A stretch of 10,242 bases of DNA, taken from positions 1 through 10,242 of the forward strand of contig CALMGA010000395.1 of assembly GCA_937863205.1 (NCBI GenBank). Direction: 5' to 3'. Each line of letters opens with the position of its first letter. Position 1 is the stretch's first letter. The notes below the pieces were generated by a model. That model did not search any database. It saw nothing but the letters and a program-made list of their open reading frames with translations, and was not told where the DNA came from. Positions 1 through 6,341 of the stretch are shown in pieces. The translations under genes and the position numbers were made by a program. Source of the stretch: an uncultured Beijerinckiaceae bacterium. Lineage in GTDB: Bacteria; Pseudomonadota; Alphaproteobacteria; Rhizobiales; Beijerinckiaceae.

Positions 1-795
1 AACCTGCCCTCGGCGGCGGCGGCGGTCTCCGGCGGCACGCCGGGGACGACGGGCACCAACTCCCCTCCTTCGCAGAACTACACCGCGCCGAGCTATTCGG
101 CCGAGACCACGATGACCGTGTACGACGACCTCGGCCAAGCCGACACGCTCGACGTGTACTTCACCAAGACCGGCGCCAACAGCTGGGAGGCGGCGGCCTA
201 CAACCACGCCGACGCCAGCCCCGGCGGCACATTCCCCTACGCCGGCACCGCCCCGCTCGGCAAAGTGAACCTCACCTTCGACCCGGCCACCGGCAAGCTC
301 GCCGCCGGCAGCTCGGGCACCCTGAAGGTCGACGTGCCCGGCGGCACCCAGGGCCTTCCCATCGACCTCGGCAGCACCACGCAGCTCGCGACGAGCTTCA
401 GCGTGTCGACGTCGACCACGGACGGCAACGCGCCGAGCAAGCTCAGCGCCGTGGCGATCGGCAGCGACGGCACGGTGACCGCGACCTACGCCTCGGGCTC
501 GCAGGCGGCGCTCTACCGCATCCCGCTCGCCACCGTGCAGTCGCCCGACAACCTGACGGAGCTCAACGGCAACGTGTACCAGACCAGCGCGAACTCCGGC
601 TCGCTGCTGCTCAACACGGCCGGCACGGGGGCCACCGGCAAGATCCAGTCGGACGCGCTGGAGCAGTCCACCGTCGACCTCGCGACCCAGCTGACCAACA
701 TGATCCAGGCGCAGCGCGGCTACGAGGCGAACTCCAAGGTGCTGCAGGCCGCGTCCGACATGCTGAGCAACCTGGAGCACCTGCAGGTGAGCTGA
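1..795 (+). CDS. flgE: Flagellar hook protein FlgE, 3' part (start lies before the window)
   Basis: The frame is open from the first base and ends at the TGA at 793-795, giving the last 264 residues. FlgE polymerises outside the cell into the hook, the curved joint between the basal body and the filament. It opens with NLPS..., followed by a Gly/Thr/Ser-rich stretch and then a block reading TMTVYDDLGQADTLDVYF, the usual hook D2-domain strand pattern. The C-terminus (GKIQSDALEQSTVDLATQL, then TNMIQAQRGYEANSKVLQAA) is the classic rod/hook C-terminal helix that packs in the hook core. An internal segment VAIGSDGTVTAT is nearly the same as one in the FlgD encoded at 4542-4967. The roughly N-terminal third is missing, so full length is unknown. 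The gene is followed by strong terminators, so it is probably the end of its own transcription unit. Confidence 0.95.
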   Translation, partial: NLPSAAAAVSGGTPGTTGTNSPPSQNYTAPSYSAETTMTVYDDLGQADTLDVYFTKTGANSWEAAAYNHADASPGGTFPYAGTAPLGKVNLTFDPATGKLAAGSSGTLKVDVPGGTQGLPIDLGSTTQLATSFSVSTSTTDGNAPSKLSAVAIGSDGTVTATYASGSQAALYRIPLATVQSPDNLTELNGNVYQTSANSGSLLLNTAGTGATGKIQSDALEQSTVDLATQLTNMIQAQRGYEANSKVLQAASDMLSNLEHLQVS

Positions 796-854
796 TCGAG
801 CTCGCGCTTCCGCGCGCGTCGGCCGGCTTCGGCTGGCGCCTTCCCGGGAACCAA

Positions 855-886
855 GGGCGTCGGCCGCGCAGCCGGCGCCCTTTTTT
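855..886 (+). terminator. Intrinsic terminator after flgE (first of two)
   Basis: A 10-bp stem (855-864 GGGCGTCGGC pairing with 871-880 GCCGGCGCCC, one G-T wobble) encloses a 6-nt loop and is followed at once by six T residues (881-886). This is a textbook Rho-independent terminator located 60 nt after the flgE stop. Confidence 0.88.
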
Positions 887-943
887 CCAACGAGCAGGCG
901 TCGGCTACACGGCCGGCGCCCTTTCTTCATCGGGCAGGCGTCG
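856..943 (+). repeat. Tandem repeat of about 41 bp carrying the terminator hairpins
   Basis: Two units start at 856 and 897 (41-bp period). Each consists of GGCGTCGGC, a 6-nt loop, GCCGGCGCCC and a T-rich tail. A third, partial unit begins with GCAGGCGTCG at 934, matching 894-903. The stem arms are conserved while the loops differ, which suggests an old tandem duplication held by selection on pairing. Of the remaining flgE-flgK spacer, 944-1082 shows only a small hairpin (ACCGCG/CGCGGT at 945-960) and a TTGACG at 998 without a good partner -10 element. Confidence 0.65.
897..927 (+). terminator. Second, near-copy terminator hairpin
   Basis: A 9-bp stem (897-905 with 912-920, one G-T wobble) has the same arms as the hairpin at 855-880 but a different 6-nt loop (TACACG). 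It is followed by CTTTCTT. The T tract is interrupted, so it is probably weaker than the first and acts as a back-up. Confidence 0.7.
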
Positions 944-1082
944 ACCGCGAGGTCGCGGTGCATCGTATCCCGAGTGGACCGCGCCCGTCGGTTTACCTTG
1001 ACGAACAGGGTAAAGGCTTTTTCCACCTTTCATCCCTAATGTTCCTTCGTCGGCCGCGGTCGGTCGAGAGTGGAACCCTTCG

Positions 1083-2567
1083 ATGAACCTGTCGGGAGCC
1101 TTTGGCATCGCGCAGTCCGCGCTGGCCAATACGGCGGCGCAGACGGCGTTGCTGTCCCAGAACATCGCCAATGTCGGCAATGCCGACTATTCGCGACGCA
1201 CGGCGACGACGCTCGCGCAGACCAACGGCACCGTCGCGCAGGGGCCGACGCAGCGCGCCACCGATACGGCGCTGCTGGCGAGCCTGCTCGCGGCGCAGGG
1301 GGCATCGTCGAGCCAGCAGGCCTTGAGCGACGGGTTGAACCAGATCGCCGCGACGCTCGACCTCGACAGCGCCTCGTCGAGCACCAGCCAAGCCACCGAC
1401 AACTCGCCGGCGACCGCGATCGGCGCCCTCGCCACCGCGCTGCAGCAGTATCAGGCCGACCCGTCGGACGACTCGCTCGCCGCGGCAGCAGTGTCGGCGG
1501 CGAAGAGCCTGGCCGGCAACCTCAACCAGGCCACGACCAGCGTGCAGGCGGTGCGCAGCCAGGCCGACAGCGACATCGCCAGCGCGGTCGGCACGGTCAA
1601 CTCGCTGCTCGCGCAGTTCGGGGCGGTGAACGCCACGATCGTCGCCGGCACCGGATCGGGAGCGGACGTGTCGGACGCGCAGGACACCCGCGACGGCCTC
1701 CTGAAGCAGTTGTCGAACCAGATCGGCATCGCCACCGTCGCCGAGCCGAACGGCGGCACGGCGATCTACACCGACAGCGGCGCCACCCTGTTCCAGAACG
1801 GCACCGCGCGCACGGTGAGCTTCACCGCGACGACCCCCTATACGGCCGAAACCACCGGCAGCGCGGTGACGGTGGACGGGGTGCCGATCACCGGCGCCAA
1901 TGCGGTGCTGCCGATCGCGTCGGGGGCGCTGGCCGGCCTGACCGCGCTGCGCGACACGACGGCGGTGAATTACCAGAACCAGCTCGACCAGATCGCGTCG
2001 GGCCTCGTCAGCACCTTCGCCGACAGCGGAACAACCGGGACGTCGCCGACGCTGCCGGGACTTTTCGTGGCGTCCGCCACGTCGGGGCTGCCGGCAACGA
2101 TCACGGGGCTCGCCGCGACCATCGCGGTGAACGCCGCCGTCGACCCGACCGCCGGGGGCACCGCCACGCTGCTGCGCGACGGCATCAACTCGGCGAACTC
2201 CGACTACGACTACAATCCCGGCGACGATGCCGGCTCCTCGACCTACCTCGACGCGCAGGTGGCGGCGCTGGGTCAGGCCCGCGCGTTCGCTGCCACCTCC
2301 GGCGGCGCCGGCTCGGGCTCGGTGGCAAGCTACGCCGCCTCCTCGGCGAGCTGGCTCGAAGCGCAGCGGCAGACGGCGTCGAGCGGCGCCACCTATCAGA
2401 GCGCGGTGGCGGCCACCGCGACCACGGCCCTGTCCAACGCCACCGGCGTCAACCTCGACGACCAGCTCTCCGACACCCTCGACGTCGAGCACGCCTACCA
2501 AGCCTCGGCGCAGCTCCTGAACATCGTCAACACGCTGTATTCGTCGCTTCTCCAGGCGTTCAACTGA
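1083..2567 (+). CDS. flgK: Flagellar hook-associated protein 1 (hook-filament junction)
   Basis: The 494-residue product is the hook-proximal junction protein, exported by the flagellar type III system and placed between hook and filament together with FlgL. The N-terminus (LSGAFGIAQSALANTAAQ, then LLSQNIANVGNADYSRRT) is the rod/hook N-terminal helix with the ALSQNIAN-like motif. The C-terminus (VNLDDQLSDTLDVEHAYQAS, then AQLLNIVNTLYSSLLQAF) is the matching FlgK C-terminal coiled-coil. The middle is Ala/Ser/Thr-rich, as expected for the exposed domains. There is no signal peptide, which fits type III export. The ATG at 1083 has a weak purine-rich stretch (GAGAGTGGA, 1066-1074) about 8 nt before it, and the N-terminal motif starts immediately, so the start is well supported. 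It is the first gene after the terminators at 855-927 and should have its own promoter in the spacer, but I could not identify one firmly. Confidence 0.95.
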   Translation: MNLSGAFGIAQSALANTAAQTALLSQNIANVGNADYSRRTATTLAQTNGTVAQGPTQRATDTALLASLLAAQGASSSQQALSDGLNQIAATLDLDSASSSTSQATDNSPATAIGALATALQQYQADPSDDSLAAAAVSAAKSLAGNLNQATTSVQAVRSQADSDIASAVGTVNSLLAQFGAVNATIVAGTGSGADVSDAQDTRDGLLKQLSNQIGIATVAEPNGGTAIYTDSGATLFQNGTARTVSFTATTPYTAETTGSAVTVDGVPITGANAVLPIASGALAGLTALRDTTAVNYQNQLDQIASGLVSTFADSGTTGTSPTLPGLFVASATSGLPATITGLAATIAVNAAVDPTAGGTATLLRDGINSANSDYDYNPGDDAGSSTYLDAQVAALGQARAFAATSGGAGSGSVASYAASSASWLEAQRQTASSGATYQSAVAATATTALSNATGVNLDDQLSDTLDVEHAYQASAQLLNIVNTLYSSLLQAFN

Positions 2568-2615
2568 TCCCCGCGCAAGCTCAAGTCGTGCAAGCCCAAC
2601 TCCGGCGTTCAACTG
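2551..2615 (+). repeat. Short duplicated tail of flgK in the flgK-flgL spacer
   Basis: TCCAGGCGTTCAACTG at 2551-2566 (final codons and first stop-codon bases of flgK) recurs as TCCGGCGTTCAACTG at 2601-2615, with one base deleted. The copies are 50 bp apart, and the second is non-coding. The 61-bp spacer (2568-2628) holds nothing else recognisable. Confidence 0.55.
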
Positions 2616-2628
2616 GCGTGCCGTCCCG

Positions 2629-3684
2629 ATGACCTATGTTTCCTCGCTGTCCCTTTCCTCGCCGATCCGGCAATCGGTGCTGCAAGCGCAATCGGCCCTG
2701 ACCCAGGCGCAGACGGAGATCTCGTCGGGGGCGCCGGCCGACCTCGGCCTGACGCTGGGTTCGCGCACGGGAACGGTGCTGTCGCTGCGCTCGCAGATCG
2801 ACCAACTCAACGGCTACACCAGCAGCAACGCGTCGGCGGCGACGCGGCTGTCGGCAACGGCGAGCACCCTGTCCACCCTGCTGTCGACGGCGCAAACCAC
2901 GGCCGCCTCGCTGCTCACAGCCTCCTCCAGCGGCGGCGACATCGATTCGGTGTCGACATCGGCGCAAGGCGCCCTGTCCGCGCTTGCCTCCGGGCTGAAC
3001 ACCAGCGTTGCCGGCGAGAGCCTGTTCGGCGGCATCAACACCGGCCAGACGCCGGTCGCCGATTATTTCAGCACGCCGACGTCCGCCACGAAGGCGGCCG
3101 TCGACAGCGCCTATGCCGACTTCATCGCCAACAACGGCGGCGACCCCTCGACGATCACCGCCGCGCAGTTCCAGACCTTCCTTTCCGACAAGATCGCGCC
3201 GCTGTTTTCCAGCGCGGGCTGGACGGGATCGCAGGGCCTGTCGGTGGCTTCAAGCACCACGGCGCAGACGGCGATCTCGCCGACGCAGACGATCTCGACG
3301 TCCGTGAGCGCCAACGAGAGCGCGTTCCGCCAGGTCGCCGAAGCCTACACGGTGCTGGGCGCCTTCACCGGCTCCGGCTCGACGCTGAGCGCGGCGGCGA
3401 AGGCGGCCGCGGCGGGCGCCGCCACCACCCTCCTGTCGTCGGGTACCGCCGGCCTCACCGGCCTGCAGGCGAAGGTCGGCGTCGCCCAGCAGTCGGTGGA
3501 TGCGGCCAACACGCAGGTCGCCGCGCAAACGACCACCCTGCAGTCGAGCGTCGGGGATCTCGACAGCGTCGACGTTTACGCCCTGTCGAGCCAGGTCACC
3601 ACCCTGCAGAACCAGCTCGAAGCCTCCTACGAACTCACGTCGCGGCTGCAAAGCCTCAGTCTCACCAGCTACCTGTCGAGTTGA
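2629..3684 (+). CDS. flgL: Flagellar hook-associated protein 3 (junction protein, filament side)
   Basis: The 351-residue product sits between FlgK and the flagellin filament. It is flagellin-like at both ends: the N-terminal helical region (PIRQSVLQAQSALTQAQTEI, then SSG) and the C-terminal region (VGVAQQSVDAANTQVAAQTT, through SLSLTSYLSS). The internal LFGGINTGQTPVADYF (about residues 131-146) is a recognisable alphaproteobacterial FlgL stretch. It follows flgK by 61 nt and precedes flaF by 7 nt. The ATG at 2629 lacks a clear Shine-Dalgarno sequence, but it places the conserved N-terminus correctly. No transmembrane segment or signal peptide is present, consistent with type III export. Composition is strongly Ala/Ser/Thr, like flgK. 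Confidence 0.92.
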   Translation: MTYVSSLSLSSPIRQSVLQAQSALTQAQTEISSGAPADLGLTLGSRTGTVLSLRSQIDQLNGYTSSNASAATRLSATASTLSTLLSTAQTTAASLLTASSSGGDIDSVSTSAQGALSALASGLNTSVAGESLFGGINTGQTPVADYFSTPTSATKAAVDSAYADFIANNGGDPSTITAAQFQTFLSDKIAPLFSSAGWTGSQGLSVASSTTAQTAISPTQTISTSVSANESAFRQVAEAYTVLGAFTGSGSTLSAAAKAAAAGAATTLLSSGTAGLTGLQAKVGVAQQSVDAANTQVAAQTTTLQSSVGDLDSVDVYALSSQVTTLQNQLEASYELTSRLQSLSLTSYLSS

Positions 3685-3691
3685 TAACGTC

Positions 3692-4039
3692 ATGTACCAG
3701 TCGTCATACGCGGAAGTCCTGGAAGACGATCAAACGGCGGCGCGGCAGATCGAGGCGCTGGCGCTGGGGCGGGCGATCGAGATGCTCGGCCGCGCCGCCG
3801 CCGCCAAGTCCCCCTCGCGGGAGGGCGTGGAGGCCCTGCATTTCACCCGCCAGCTTTGGATGACCTTCATCAACGAGCTGGCTTCCCCTGAGAACGCGCT
3901 CCCCGCCGCCGTGCGCGCCAACATGATCTCGATCGGTCTTTGGGTTCTCAGGGAGGCCGAAGCCATCCGCCTGGAAACCTCGACCAACTATGCCGGCATC
4001 GCCGACATTTGCGCGATCATCCGCGACGGGCTGAGGTGA
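3692..4039 (+). CDS. flaF: Flagellar biosynthesis regulator FlaF
   Basis: The product has 115 residues. FlaF is a cytoplasmic alphaproteobacterial protein required for flagellin synthesis or secretion, and in Caulobacter it works opposite FlbT. The start MYQSSYAEVLEDDQTAARQI is the characteristic FlaF opening. HFTRQLWMTFINELASPENA and RANMISIGLWVLREAEAI are further family-like stretches, and the C-terminus reads YAGIADICAIIRDGLR. The frame is open far upstream into flgL, but the ATG at 3692 is chosen because homology begins exactly there, 7 nt after the flgL stop. No strong Shine-Dalgarno sequence is visible, so translation may be coupled to flgL. The gene is immediately followed by flbT, its usual partner. 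Confidence 0.92.
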   Translation: MYQSSYAEVLEDDQTAARQIEALALGRAIEMLGRAAAAKSPSREGVEALHFTRQLWMTFINELASPENALPAAVRANMISIGLWVLREAEAIRLETSTNYAGIADICAIIRDGLR

Positions 4040-4043
4040 GGCG

Positions 4044-4442
4044 ATGCACATCACCCTTCGCGCCGGCGAGAAGCTCTACCTCAACGGCGCCGTTCTTCGC
4101 GCCGACCGCAAGGTCTGCCTCGAACTGATGAACGACGCGACCTTTCTCCTCGAAGCCCATGTGATGAGCGTGGAGAAGGCGACGACGCCGCTGCGCCAGC
4201 TGTACTTCATCGTCCAGATGATGCTGATGAACCCGCACGACGCGGCCTCCGCCCTGCGCTTGTTCGAGGAAAGCATGGCCCGCATGAGCGCCGCCTACCG
4301 CGACGCCGCCGTGCTCGACGCGCTCAAGCAAACCCGCGGCCTGGTGGCCGGCGAGCGGTATTTCGATGCACTCAAGACGTTGCGCGGCGTGTTCAAGCGC
4401 GACGACGTTCTGATCGAGCCGCGGCTGGCGCTGGCCTCGTAA
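4044..4442 (+). CDS. flbT: Flagellin mRNA regulator FlbT
   Basis: The product has 132 residues. In Caulobacter, FlbT binds the 5' untranslated region of flagellin mRNA and limits flagellin translation until the hook is complete; in other species it can act positively. The N-terminus MHITLRAGEKLYLNGAVLRA followed by DRKVCLELMNDATFLLEAHV is the typical FlbT beta-rich start. The middle (PLRQLYFIVQMMLMNP) and helical C-terminal part (LDALKQTRGLVAGERYFDAL) also fit. The family length is about 130-150, so the gene is complete. It starts 4 nt after the flaF stop, and a GAGGTGAGG stretch (4033-4041) overlapping that stop serves as ribosome binding site, implying translational coupling. Which flagellin gene it controls lies outside this window. 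Confidence 0.95.
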   Translation: MHITLRAGEKLYLNGAVLRADRKVCLELMNDATFLLEAHVMSVEKATTPLRQLYFIVQMMLMNPHDAASALRLFEESMARMSAAYRDAAVLDALKQTRGLVAGERYFDALKTLRGVFKRDDVLIEPRLALAS

Positions 4443-4541
4443 AGGCATCCTTGACGAGGCGGTCAGGCTGGCGAAAGCCGCCGCCTTCAGCATGCGGGCA
4501 GGTCCAGGCGCGATCCCCGCGCCGTTCGGAAGGGCTCGCCC

Positions 4542-4967
4542 GTGCAGGTCACCTCCCCAACCCAAACCGTCGGCGCCACGAGTACCCCGTCGACCAGCGC
4601 CACCTCGGCCACCTCTTCGGCCGGCGCCAGCAACACCGTCGACTACAACACCTTCCTGAAGCTGCTGGTCAGCGAGATCCAGAACCAGGATCCGACCAGC
4701 CCGACCGACCCGACCCAGTATCTCGGCCAGCTCGCCTCCTTCTCGGCCGTCGGCCAGAGCGTGCAAACCAATGCCAAGCTCGATCTGATGCTGACCACGA
4801 CGGCGCTGTCCCAGGCGGAGGGTGCGATCGGGCGCACGGTCACCTCCGCCGACGGGCAAACCAGCGGGGTCGTGTCGTCGGTGGCGATCGGCACCGATGG
4901 CACGGTCACGGCGACGCTGCAAAGCGGGTCGACCCTGGCGCTCGGCAACGGCGTGAACGTGAGCTGA
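4542..4967 (+). CDS. flgD: Flagellar hook-assembly scaffold/cap protein FlgD (short form)
   Basis: The product has 141 residues. FlgD caps the growing hook outside the cell and helps FlgE subunits assemble. After a Ser/Thr-rich N-terminal region (about 1-32), it has the defining block YNTFLKLLVSEIQNQDP, then DPTQYLGQLASFSAVGQS (about residues 35-75). The end contains a beta-strand segment (GRTVTSADGQTSGVVSS, then VAIGTDGTVTAT). It lacks the larger C-terminal Ig/Tudor-like part of enterobacterial FlgD (about 230 residues); short forms are usual in rhizobia. The start is GTG at 4542, preceded by GGAAGG (4528-4533) with an 8-nt gap, which fixes it well. A 99-bp spacer separates it from flbT (4443-4541) and contains no terminator or clear promoter. 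Its stop overlaps the fliQ start. Confidence 0.9.
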   Translation: MQVTSPTQTVGATSTPSTSATSATSSAGASNTVDYNTFLKLLVSEIQNQDPTSPTDPTQYLGQLASFSAVGQSVQTNAKLDLMLTTTALSQAEGAIGRTVTSADGQTSGVVSSVAIGTDGTVTATLQSGSTLALGNGVNVS

Positions 4968-5233
4968 TGAACGAGGCCGACGCGCTCGACATCGTGCAAC
5001 GCGCGGTGTGGACGGTGATGGCCGCCGCCGGCCCGGCGGTCGGCGCGGCCATGATCGTCGGCCTGATCGTCGCCCTGTTCCAGGCGCTGACCCAGATTCA
5101 GGAGCTGACGCTCACCTTTGTTCCCAAGATCGTCGTGGTGCTGCTGGTGATGGCGCTCACCGCCTCCTTCATCGGCGCGCAGCTCTTCACCTTCACCGCC
5201 GACGTCTACGGCCGCATCGAGAAGGGCTTCTGA
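4967..5233 (+). CDS. fliQ: Flagellar type III export gate protein FliQ
   Basis: The 88-residue inner-membrane protein assembles with FliP and FliR into the export-gate channel. It has two hydrophobic segments (about residues 17-39 and 52-75) joined by the conserved FQALTQIQELTLTFVPKI loop, which is diagnostic of FliQ. Length matches the family (about 86-90). The ATG at 4967 overlaps the flgD stop (TGATG), so translation is probably coupled. It is the last forward gene before the interruption. Only 8 nt separate its stop from the stop of the convergent gene on the other strand, with no intrinsic terminator visible between them. Confidence 0.96.
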   Translation: MNEADALDIVQRAVWTVMAAAGPAVGAAMIVGLIVALFQALTQIQELTLTFVPKIVVVLLVMALTASFIGAQLFTFTADVYGRIEKGF

Positions 5234-5241
5234 GGGCCGCG

Positions 5242-5916
5242 TCAGCTGCCGGGGAGTTGCGCGAAGCTGCCCGGCGCGAAGGGCGTCGTGCGGGAGAATT
5301 GCAGGCTCAATCCCGCCTTGCGCAAGGCGGCTGCTGCGACGGTGTTGGAGTTCTGGCTGATGGGCGAATAGGCGAGGTGCATGGCGTCGAGGCTGGCATA
5401 GGTGCGCAAGATCGCGACCCACTGCGCCGACAGGTCCTGTCCGTGGGCAACAACCGCGGAGGGGTAGGCACGGCCCTGATCATTCCTGGTGTAGATGTCG
5501 CCGGGCCCGTCCTTGCGGAACGGCGTGTTGTTGTGGGGATCGGCGATCAGCATGCCGAAGGACGAGGCTGTCCGGCCCTTGGCGGCGGCGGCGAGGGCCG
5601 TCAAGGCATTGGCCGGGGTTTGCTCGGCGGAAAGATCGGACGGCCCCGAACTCGCGCCGTAGCTGAGGCCGGCCGCGTCGGTGTAGACGATGGCCATGTG
5701 ATAGGCCGTGCCGAAGCCGACGAAGCGGCTGACGTCGGTCGATGTGAGCGGCGAGTAATACACGGTCAGCGACTCGCGGGAAGCGGCGTCGCTCCAGGGC
5801 GCGGGCCGGGGCACCGTCGGCTGGTCGGGCGTGAACGAGATGTCGCTGATCCAGCGAGGCGCCCCGATCACGACCGCGACGCTGACGACGGCCAGCACGG
5901 CCAGCTTGGTGAACAT
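5242..5916 (-). CDS. Hypothetical membrane-anchored extracytoplasmic protein; possible permuted papain-like (NlpC/LRAT-type) fold
   Basis: I do not recognise a named family for this 224-residue protein. It starts MFTKLAVLAVVSVAVVIGAP, a short basic N-terminus plus a hydrophobic segment (about 3-20) without a lipobox cysteine. This is an uncleaved anchor or signal peptide, so the rest should lie outside the cytoplasm. A Pro-rich linker (30-42) leads to a folded domain: strand-like LTVYYSP (50-56), then TAYHMAIVYTDAAGLSYGAS with His73, and near the end YSPISQNSNTVAAAALRKAGL (183-203). A His on an early strand followed by a late N-x-N motif at a helix start recalls circularly permuted papain-like domains, but Ser190 occupies the place where a catalytic Cys would be expected. 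That assignment is a guess. The ATG at 5916 is preferred over an upstream ATG at 5991, because AAGGA lies 8 nt ahead of it and the hydrophobic segment then begins properly. It is divergent from the MarR gene and convergent with fliQ. Confidence 0.75.
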   Translation of the reverse strand: MFTKLAVLAVVSVAVVIGAPRWISDISFTPDQPTVPRPAPWSDAASRESLTVYYSPLTSTDVSRFVGFGTAYHMAIVYTDAAGLSYGASSGPSDLSAEQTPANALTALAAAAKGRTASSFGMLIADPHNNTPFRKDGPGDIYTRNDQGRAYPSAVVAHGQDLSAQWVAILRTYASLDAMHLAYSPISQNSNTVAAAALRKAGLSLQFSRTTPFAPGSFAQLPGS

Positions 5917-5924
5917 CGATCGAA

Positions 5925-5929
5925 TCCTT
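5925..5929 (-). promoter_or_regulatory. Ribosome binding site deciding the start of the reverse-strand gene
   Basis: On the minus strand this reads AAGGA, 8 nt before the ATG at 5914-5916. The in-frame ATG at 5991 lies inside the palindromic ATGCAT box and has no comparable site, so the shorter 224-residue product is favoured over 249. Confidence 0.7.
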
Positions 5930-5975
5930 GGAAGTGGCCCGTAGGAGACGACGTAGTCCGGTCCGGTCGCGCGAT

Positions 5976-6017
5976 AAAGATGCATATGCATATTTCTAGT
6001 GCATGCAGGGCATGCGC
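5976..6017 (+). promoter_or_regulatory. Candidate MarR operator, copy 1 (upstream of the reverse-strand gene)
   Basis: The pattern is AAAG-N4-ATATGCAT-N-TTTCTA-N12-CATGCGC. The first part contains the perfect 12-bp palindrome ATGCATATGCAT (5980-5991), flanked by AAA on the left and TTT on the right, giving a 20-bp near-palindrome at 5976-5995 with one non-pairing position. It ends with a second palindromic pair, GCATGC-AGG-GCATGC (6001-6015). It begins 59 nt upstream of the ATG of the divergent gene, where a repressor would block its promoter. An AT-rich palindrome of this size fits MarR-type binding; the link to this regulator is inferred. Confidence 0.55.
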
Positions 6018-6224
6018 TTTGTGCAGAGATGACCGAAAGCGTGCAGACACGGCAGGCGGTGGAATGCGAGGGCTACGACCCTGTGCCCAAGAAAATGCCC
6101 CGCCGCGAAAGAAGCGAGGCTGCGACGACGTATCCCAAGGCAGCCGGCGCAGCCGACTCGCGGCACCCCGCTTATGTCCACGGCCCTTGTCGGCGACCGG
6201 CGTATGATCGCTCGACACGGCCGG

Positions 6225-6266
6225 AAAGTGGTATATGCATCTTTCTATGGACGGTGTGCCATGCGC
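6225..6266 (+). promoter_or_regulatory. Candidate MarR operator, copy 2 (upstream of the MarR gene)
   Basis: It has the same order and spacing as the element at 5976-6017: AAAG (6225), ATATGCAT (6233), TTTCTA (6242), CATGCGC (6260). The first 23 bases match copy 1 at 19 positions, including 14 of 15 across 6233-6247. It lies 75 nt before the annotated start of the regulator gene, consistent with autoregulation. The palindrome is less complete than in copy 1, so affinity may be lower. Confidence 0.55.
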
Positions 6267-6341
6267 CCACAGCATCGATTTAGGTCGGGATGATGACGAT
6301 CGACGGATGGGATCGTTGGCATAAGCACTTATTTCGAGCCC

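Larger units (their letters stand above)
5917..6341. other. Divergent intergenic region between the reverse-strand gene and the MarR gene
   Basis: These 425 bases hold no convincing gene. The small frames present (for example 5999-6283 forward and 5996-6181 reverse) have no recognisable protein pattern and no ribosome binding site. Two A+T-richer patches stand out against GC-rich surroundings, around 5970-6000 and 6225-6250. They coincide with the repeated boxes listed separately. A TATGAT at 6203-6208 could serve as a forward -10 element, but no good -35 sits at the right distance. TTGGCA at 6315-6320 is too close to the ATG at 6342 to serve it, but could matter if translation starts at 6450. 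Confidence 0.6.

Noticed and set aside
998..1042. Promoter candidates upstream of flgK (TTGACG at 998; TAAA at 1011 with CCTAAT at 1035)
   Set aside because: No -10 sequence lies about 17 nt from TTGACG, and the TAAA/CCTAAT pair fits a flagellar sigma-28 pattern only poorly. Not listed as a feature.
993..2612. Long reverse-strand open frame (539 codons) opposite flgK
   Set aside because: Arg/Gly/Val-rich composition with no domain pattern; it is the complement of a GC-rich gene with strong third-position bias. The forward flgK is clear.
1070..2632. 520-codon forward frame overlapping flgK in another phase
   Set aside because: Arg-rich out-of-frame reading of flgK, with no ribosome binding site or recognisable motifs.
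3500..3691. Extended flaF start inside flgL
   Set aside because: The extra 64 residues are Arg/Ser-rich out-of-frame flgL sequence. FlaF similarity begins at the ATG at 3692.
4443..4541. Possible promoter or hairpin between flbT and flgD
   Set aside because: TTGACG at 4451 has no partner -10, and the GGC-GAAA-GCC hairpin is only 3 bp firm. The gene spacing fits continued operon transcription.
5999..6283. 94-codon forward frame in the divergent intergenic region
   Set aside because: It begins inside the candidate operator, has no ribosome binding site and no family-like sequence, and spans both repeated boxes.
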